Shown: one piece after another, positions 58,766 through 64,000 of the stretch
Layout of the letters: each line of letters opens with the position of its first letter
Position numbering within the stretch: position 1 is the first letter of the stretch
Assembly: GCA_032622095.1 (NCBI GenBank)
Contig: CP136064.1
Location: forward strand, 194,897,948 to 194,961,947
Length of the DNA stretch: 64,000 bases
Direction: 5' to 3'
DNA from: Siphonodentalium dalli
Taxonomy: Eukaryota > Mollusca > Scaphopoda > Gadilida > Siphonodentaliidae
Made by a program: the position numbers and the translations under genes
Notes under the pieces: model-generated
The model's database searches: none
Told to the model about the DNA's origin: nothing
What the model saw: the letters and a program-made list of their open reading frames with translations, nothing else

Positions 58766-59089
58766 ATGGGCGTAAAAAAACATTTAGCATTATTCAAAAT
58801 ATTAATATCGACGACCGACTCGCAACGGAAAGCTATTTTAAGAACTTTGTCAGACGATGAACTGCACGCACTAACCGAAGTCGTATACAACGTACTCCAT
58901 GCCGTTTGTCCTATGACTACCAAAGACAAAAACGAGTTGTACGATTATAGAAACGTTATACGACGTTTGGTTTCTAAGCGGGTAACGGATAAGCAGCGAA
59001 GAAACTTGTTGAGCAAATATCAGCATATACTACCGATACTGCTCAAACCGGTTATCCCGAGGTTGAAATGCAGTCGGATTATTATATAA
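58766..59089 (+). CDS. Small basic helical Polinton protein
   Basis: 107 residues: HLALFKILISTTDSQRKAILRTLSDDELHALTEVVYNVLH, then a P-x-T/S-x-K turn, a basic helix and a hydrophobic ILPILLKPV end. This pattern (H-x-P/A-LL...Q-RK-LL-T--D-EL--AL-E---N-L) matches a small protein common in Polintons and adintovirus-like elements, thought to be virion-associated. In that family the C-terminus is usually Gly-rich and hydrophobic; here it differs and overlaps the start of the next gene (59068), so the tail may be altered. Confidence 0.65.
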   Translation: MGVKKHLALFKILISTTDSQRKAILRTLSDDELHALTEVVYNVLHAVCPMTTKDKNELYDYRNVIRRLVSKRVTDKQRRNLLSKYQHILPILLKPVIPRLKCSRIII

Positions 59090-59508
59090 CGATAAGGAGC
59101 GATCAGAGTTTGAAATATTGGAAAGACAATAATACTCATAATTTTCGTATTCATTTGAGTTAGCCGCTTAAGTTAGAGGGTTTCTGGATGGTGGCGATCA
59201 CCGATATCGACGCTTCGATGAAGAACTCCAAAACAGCTAAAGGAAAATCACACCTTTACGTTATGAGTGATATATGTACCGAGTCTATCGGTAGTGATCG
59301 ATTGGAACCTTTAATGCGCGTCGTGTACCCGTCTAAGAACGGGAAATGGACGCACAGTTTCTCGATACCTCAATATATTCCTCTCAAAGTGAAAGAAATT
59401 TATGATATGGAATTCTATATAAGAGATCAAGCGGGTAACCCGGCTTTATTTTTAACGGAACCGTCGACGTTGACGTTACATCTGAAAAGGTATCCGTTCT
59501 ATTCATAA
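59068..59508 (+). pseudogene. Penton-like minor capsid protein, in-frame stop
   Basis: A 146-residue single-jelly-roll-type frame begins at ATG 59068 (MQSDYYITIRSDQS), inside the 3' end of the previous gene. It is interrupted by a TAG at 59161-59163 (codon 32) and continues in the same frame with LEGFWMVAITDI, YPSKNGKWTHSFSIPQYIPL and LTLHLKRYPFYS. The opening ITL/IRS-S--Y---N----F----P--I/L-L-G-WEVAL pattern is that of Polinton penton homologues, which form capsid vertices. Only a single-base nonsense change is needed to explain the break. The TAA at 59506-59508 overlaps the next ATG. Confidence 0.8.
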
Positions 59509-59873
59509 TGACGGACAAGCTCTATATACCGGACACGCAAAAATGGTTGAGGTTTTACCGCAATATCGCCGGCGGTAAAACTAACACGTACGCGGATAAC
59601 TATAACGTTCAAACCGGCGGTGGTGGTGTAGGTGATATTCAACCGACCTATATGATACCGATCGAAAGATATTCTACGGATCAGGTTCCGCCTCAAGGGG
59701 AAATCGAAGTGTCGCTCGTATCTCCCTCCCAACAAGACGTGGAACGAGCCAAGAGTCAAATTCAGAGGCAAGCGGCTATAAAAAGAGGTAAAAGACGGAA
59801 ACTCGTCTGTAAGGCGCAGATCACCGCCAAGAGACGGAAGCGCGACTCTTTTGATAATGTCCGTCCTAAATAA
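59508..59873 (+). CDS. Basic Polinton virion-region protein (MIPIE type)
   Basis: 121 residues. It has an aromatic start (WLRFYRNIAGG), a Gly run (TGGGGVGD), then TYMIPIERY, a VSPSQQDVERAKSQI helix and two basic clusters (KRGKRRKL, KRRKRD) that could bind DNA or act as nuclear localisation signals. The GGG-IG...MIPI...VSP--Q-V--AK pattern recurs in Polintons between the penton and hexon genes. It starts at the TAATG overlap (59508) and overlaps the major capsid start by 17 bases. Intact. Confidence 0.7.
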   Translation: MTDKLYIPDTQKWLRFYRNIAGGKTNTYADNYNVQTGGGGVGDIQPTYMIPIERYSTDQVPPQGEIEVSLVSPSQQDVERAKSQIQRQAAIKRGKRRKLVCKAQITAKRRKRDSFDNVRPK

Positions 59874-61220
59874 AGAAACTTTCCGCGAGGCACAACCCAG
59901 CTCGCTTAATCTTTTCGAACTACCGCCTCATCAAACCGGAGTTCAGAGTATAACCTTCGAAGAAAACCGGCCGGTGTCTCAACTCTCCGACCTCTCGCCT
60001 ATAGAGTTCCACATATCGGGACAGAATGCGATGGAATATCTGGATTTGAAAAGAAGTCGGTTACACGTAAAAGCTAAAATTACGAAAAAAGACGGCTCGT
60101 CGATCGCTGACACCGATAAAGTCGGACCGGTCAATCTTTTTATGTCCTCTATGTTCGAACAAGTAGACGTATTCATGTCCGGGAAGTTGGTATCTTCGAA
60201 CACCAATAACTACCAGTACAAGAGTATTATTCAGACGCTCTTGAAATACGGGTATGTCGCTAAACTAACGCAGCTGGAAAGTCTGTTATTTCACGAAGAT
60301 AAATCTGGACATATGGAAAGTGCAGACACGAAAGGAAGGAACGACGGATTAACTACGCGTTCGAAGCGGACGGCAGATAGCAAAACCGTGGATTTATGCG
60401 GACCTATACTCAACGACGTATTTTTGCAAGATCATTATCTATTGAATCAAGTGGACGTGGTCGTCAGATTGTATCGCACCGACCCGTCGTTTTGTCTGAT
60501 GACGACCGACGACGCCGCGACGTACAAAGTAAATATAGAGGACGCAATACTAGAAACCTGCAAGGTCAAGGTATCTCCGGTTGTTATTTTGGCGCACAAC
60601 CAAACGCTCGAAACTGTCACGGCGAAATATCCTTACAACAGCTCCCAAGTCAAGATGATGTCAATTCAAAGCGGTCAAGTTTTATTCAGTTGGGATAATA
60701 TTTTCCAAGGCTTTTCACCCATGAGACTCGTAATCAGCTTCGTTTCGAGTTCCGCGGTGATGGGTAAATTCTCGAAGAACCCTTATAACTTTCAAAATTT
60801 TGATATTCGTCTAATTACTCGAGACGGCGTTTCCGTCGGAAATTCAACTTCACTTCGACCGAGGGGGAAACGTTCACAAATTCCTACGTAGATATGATGG
60901 AATTTAGCGGAATATGGCATCAAAATCGCGATAACGGTATTAAAATGGAGGAATACGAAAACGGTTATACATTGTTTTGCTACGATCTGGAACCGAACTT
61001 CGGATCGGGTACCGCGTCCTTGCCGCTACTTAAACGGGGTAATATCGGATCTTCGGAGTTATGGGCCGTCGGAGAATCGGGTCTTCGGAGTTGTGGGCCG
61101 TCGGAGAATCGGGTCTTCGGAGTTGTGGGCCTTCGAAGTAATAGGTCTTCGGAAAACCGGTCTGACACCTTATCGGGTACCTCGCGTTTTATACTCTCTC
61201 TCTCTCTGCCTACTAATTAA
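59857..61220 (+). pseudogene. Major capsid protein (hexon-like double jelly roll), frameshifted and 3'-altered
   Basis: ATG 59857 opens a 344-codon frame (MSVLNKETFREAQPSSLNLF) carrying family blocks: LSPIEFHISGQ, YLDLKRSRLHVKAKI, VGPVNLFMSSMFEQVDVFMS, QDHYLLNQVDVVVRLYRTD, LETCKVKVSP and FSKNPYNFQNFDIRL. A shift near 60,840 ends this frame at 60891. The next frame (60894-61220 as open) carries the expected GYTLFCYDL and LLKRGNI blocks, after which the normal last ~40 residues are replaced by translation of a 32-bp minisatellite. Family relatives include the F54H12.2-type proteins of invertebrate genomes. The protein would form the icosahedral shell; this copy cannot. Confidence 0.88.
61045..61136 (+). 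repeat. 32-bp minisatellite at the 3' end of the capsid gene
   Basis: About 2.9 copies of atcgggtcttcggagttgtg + ggccgtcggaga (61045-61076, 61077-61108, 61109 to about 61136). It starts directly after the last capsid-like residues and may mark the edge of the internal deletion. Confidence 0.85.
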
Positions 61221-61308
61221 CAATTATTTACCAGGTGCTGTAGTACAAACCTACCGCAGTCATCGTTCAGTTATACCCTACCCCATGAAAACATTGGCTC
61301 CGTGCCCC
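61137..61308 (+). other. Short non-coding stretch between capsid gene and right terminal repeat
   Basis: Only about 170 bp separate the minisatellite from the right inverted repeat. No polymerase or protease coding sequence is present. It contains a short ctctctctct run. Confidence 0.7.
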
Positions 61309-61789
61309 GCCGATTTGTTGTGGATTTTTTTTTTTTGCTTCTATCTAACCTAGACGTACACGTCACGATCACGCGCTATTCTCGTGATAACCCTGACCGA
61401 CTTATTGCGGAATCTATTGTTTGCCCTATAACATAGACGTACACGTCACGCGCTATTCTGGTGATAACTTTCGCCGAATTGTTGCCCGGGACCTAGACAT
61501 ACGCTCGTCGTTTATGCGCTAGTATGGTGATAACCTTCGCCGAATTGTTACATATAACCTAGACATACACACCGTGATCACGCGCTATTCTCGTGATAAC
61601 CTTCGCCGACTTGTTGTGGAATATTTTGTCCTTGACCTAGACATACCCGCGTTACTAAGGCGCTATTCTCGTGATAACCTTCACGGATATACACCCATGC
61701 GTTGTGACCTATAACCCCTGATGGCACAGGAACAGGAGCTGAGCAAAGTCAAGTCAAACCGTCTACCCAAATACTCTTCCTATACTACT
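61309..61789 (-). repeat. Polinton right terminal inverted repeat
   Basis: Reverse complement of 53369-53843 with substitutions and small indels; ends ctatactact. Subrepeat cores (cgtgataaccttcgccga on this strand) begin near 61,396, 61,455, 61,530, 61,591 and 61,671. Confidence 0.9.
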
Positions 61790-61795
61790 GGTGTA
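61790..61795 (+). repeat. Target-site duplication, right copy (GGTGTA)
   Basis: Exact match to 53363-53368. Confidence 0.93.
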
Positions 61796-62180
61796 TATGT
61801 GACAGTAGTTTATATCAAGAACTAAACTAATGATATGCCAGAGGATTTTCTCGGTGGCATGTAGTTAATATATCGAAATTTCGATTTTAGCCTGTAAATT
61901 TTTTCTGGGTACAGGCCATTTTGGTCAAATCTGGCCATGAATGAGCCCATTACATACATATATACCCGAACATCACGCTTATTTGTGTATGCATGTTATG
62001 ACAGTGATAGAGATGCACACTGGGAACAATAGTTGGGATCCGCACGTTGCATTATGCACTCATCATCCACCGAGGACATAAATTTTGACCAAAATTGATA
62101 TTGACTCATATATGAGATGGTAGTATATTATTTAGATACATATGATATGTGCATACATGAAAGTCAATATCTGAGAAGGT

Positions 62181-62187
<7 letters not shown>

Positions 62188-62214
<27 letters not shown>
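62188..62214 (+). repeat. (TA)n microsatellite
   Basis: About 13 TA units, followed by a TGTC tetranucleotide run at 62,232-62,254. Confidence 0.95.
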
Positions 62215-62215
<1 letters not shown>

Positions 62216-62229
62216 ATATCTATATTTGC

Positions 62230-64000
62230 GAATGTCTGTCTGTCTGTCTGTCTGTGTTCTATATAAATTCACAGGGGACCATCTAGATGATGCCAAAGGG
62301 GTCTACTAGGGGTAGCTTTTTACGAGAAAGATAATGGTCGGGGTTAGAATTTTCTAAAGTGACGCCGTTGTTGGCAGGGGCAGAAAAGGGGGAGGGGCAG
62401 AACAAAAATTGTCGCCGATTGCCACCAAACTTATATATAATAATTCCCATAATATGAGGAATCTAATGGCGTGGTTTAAATATGGCAAAAGTCGCGCCGT
62501 TCGCGTCATGGGTGCCCGGAAGGGGGGTAGGCAGATTTTGTTTCTGTCGCCGATTGCCACGAAACTTACATATAATCATCCCCATGATATGAAGAATCCA
62601 ACGGTGTGGTTTAAATATGTCAAAAGTGGCGTCATTTGAGTCAGGGATGAACAGAAGGGGAGAGGGGCACCAAAATTGATAAAACTAATTTTAGCGCCGA
62701 TTTCCACCAAATTGATATATATTCTTCTTCATGATACAATGAATCTAATTGTGCGATTTAACAACGCCAAATTGTTCTTTTTGGATGAGATATTGGGAGG
62801 GTGGGCACTAAATTTGATAATAAGTCGCCGATTGCCACCACACTTATACAAAATCATCCCCATGGTATGAAGAGTCTAATTGTGTGGTTTTTATCTGTCA
62901 AATGTGGCCTCATTGGAGTCAGGGTTGCATTGAAAGGGACAGGGGCACCAAAATTGATGCAAAAATATTTTTAGCGCAAATTTCCACCAAATTGATACAC
63001 GTTCTTATCCTTCTTATCCATGATACGATGAATCTAATCGTGATTTAAAGACGCCATAGTGGTGCTGTTTGGGTGAGAGATGGAGAGGGGATGGATTGGC
63101 ACCAAATTTTATATAAAAAATTGTTTAGTTGCCGATTATCACTAAACTTATAAACAATCATCTCCATGATATCAGGAGTGTAATCGTGTGGTTTAAGGAT
63201 GTCACAAGTTGGTCCATTCGAGTCAGTGGTATATAGAGATGAGAGGGACACAACAAATTATATTTATATGTTTAGTGCCGATTTCCATCATATTGATACA
63301 TATCCTTCTCCGTGATACGAGGAATCTTATCGTGTGATTTAGATACACCAAATTGGTGCCCTATGGGTGAGAGATATGGGGACCTTAAATTTTATACGAA
63401 TTTGTATACTCGCCAATTTTCACCAATTTCATATATATGCATCTCTAATCGCTAATGAGTCTTAGTGTGTGTAGCTCGAGTCCGAAATAGGGACGGGAGG
63501 GTCACCAAAACTGATACAAACTATTTTTAGTACCAATTACCATCAAATTCAGACACGTTCTTCTCAAATGATACAAGAAATAAAATCGTGCTGTCTGTCT
63601 GTCTTTTTGTCTGTCTGTGTGCATTCGATATAACTTCACCCGGTACAATCGAGATGGCACCAAGGCGTTCTAAGAGGGGTAACTTTTTACAAGGAAGATA
63701 ATGGTGCAGGTTGAAATTTTCTAAAGTGACGCTGTTGGTGGGAGGGGAAATTTAAAAAATATGGTGAAATAGTTTTGTCGCTGATTTCCACCAAACGAAT
63801 ACATAATCACTTTCGCAATATGGCGTTAAATCACATTTGGTGTCGTTTGCTTACGGATGGCGAGCGGATATGCACTATCATTGGTAAGATTGCTATTCGC
63901 CAATATCCACATATAAGTTATATACAGTCACCAGGCCATCTCCATATCATTTTAAGTAGTTGGGCGTTCACATTTCACAATCCCGACATATGGTGACCCA
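62230..64000 (+). repeat. Diverged ~140-150-bp tandem array, running off the window
   Basis: Units contain cgccgattgccaccaaactt, atcatccccatgatatga, aatctaatYgtgtggtttaa and ggggagaggggcaccaaaat. About ten diverged copies alternate in two subtypes. The leader (tgtctgtctgtctgtctgtg ... gataatggtYgggtt) at 62,235-62,400 recurs at 63,590-63,760, giving a longer period of about 1.36 kb. No gene. Confidence 0.8.

Larger units (their letters stand above)
53369..61789 (+). mobile_element. Polinton (Maverick), 8.4 kb, internally deleted
   Basis: The element starts AGTAGTATAGGAAG and ends with its complement, has ~480-bp inverted ends and a 6-bp target duplication, and carries a retroviral-type integrase with chromodomain, an FtsK/A32-like packaging ATPase and penton- and hexon-like capsid genes. 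Typical Polintons are 15-20 kb and encode a protein-primed DNA polymerase B and an adenain-like protease; neither is here and no unassigned stretch is long enough for the polymerase. All genes are on the + strand and closely packed, several overlapping by a few bases. Several frames are broken, so the copy is inactive; precise ends and duplication show it was inserted by its integrase machinery. Confidence 0.95.

Noticed and set aside
1-64000. tRNA, rRNA or snRNA genes
   Set aside because: I found no cloverleaf with A/B boxes and no rRNA or snRNA core sequence while reading; a covariance-model scan was not possible here.

Overview
The window is nuclear DNA of an animal, probably a marine invertebrate. 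The evidence is one spliced animal gene (NADSYN1) with GT-AG introns, several clades of non-LTR retrotransposon, PIF/Harbinger and mariner-type DNA transposon remnants, many foldback/MITE hairpins, large satellite arrays and a Polinton (Maverick). Nothing supports a bacterial or plasmid origin, and I cannot name the species.

Layout. 1-12.2 kb is intergenic and repeat-rich: CA and CT microsatellites, hairpins, retrotransposon debris, and an 85-bp minisatellite just upstream of NADSYN1. 12.2-22.6 kb holds a complete three-coding-exon gene for glutamine-dependent NAD+ synthetase. Its first intron carries a minisatellite and MITEs; its second (6 kb) carries two sense-oriented decayed non-LTR retrotransposons. 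22.6-38.3 kb is a graveyard of DNA transposons: a Harbinger-like element, mariner-type MITEs, a 2.4-kb foldback element with tandemly repetitive arms, nested hairpin elements, and an SGNH-hydrolase-like fragment. 38.4-48.9 kb is a head-to-tail satellite with 122-bp monomers arranged in 506/588/684-bp blocks and a 1,778-bp higher-order repeat; most monomers carry a GCGCATGCGC palindrome. 50.9-52.4 kb is an array built on the motif GTTGGGCCAAC. 62.2-64 kb is another diverged tandem array running off the window.

The centrepiece is 53,369-61,789: an 8,421-bp Polinton with ~480-bp terminal inverted repeats (TIRs) and a perfect 6-bp target-site duplication (GGTGTA). All its genes lie on the + strand: an unknown protein, a deoxynucleoside kinase, a two-helix membrane protein, a protein with two tandem PC4-like ssDNA-binding domains plus a CCHC motif, a packaging ATPase, a small basic protein, a chromodomain integrase, a small helical protein, a penton-like minor capsid protein, a basic MIPIE-type protein and a double-jelly-roll major capsid protein. 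Protein-primed DNA polymerase B and the adenain-type protease are absent. The ATPase, minor capsid, major capsid and first ORF are interrupted by frameshifts or a stop; the kinase, membrane protein and integrase are open. A nucleotide-salvage kinase in a Polinton is the most unusual thing in the window: together with the PC4 repeats it suggests a replication-support cassette (dNTP supply plus ssDNA binding) next to the usual virion morphogenesis genes.
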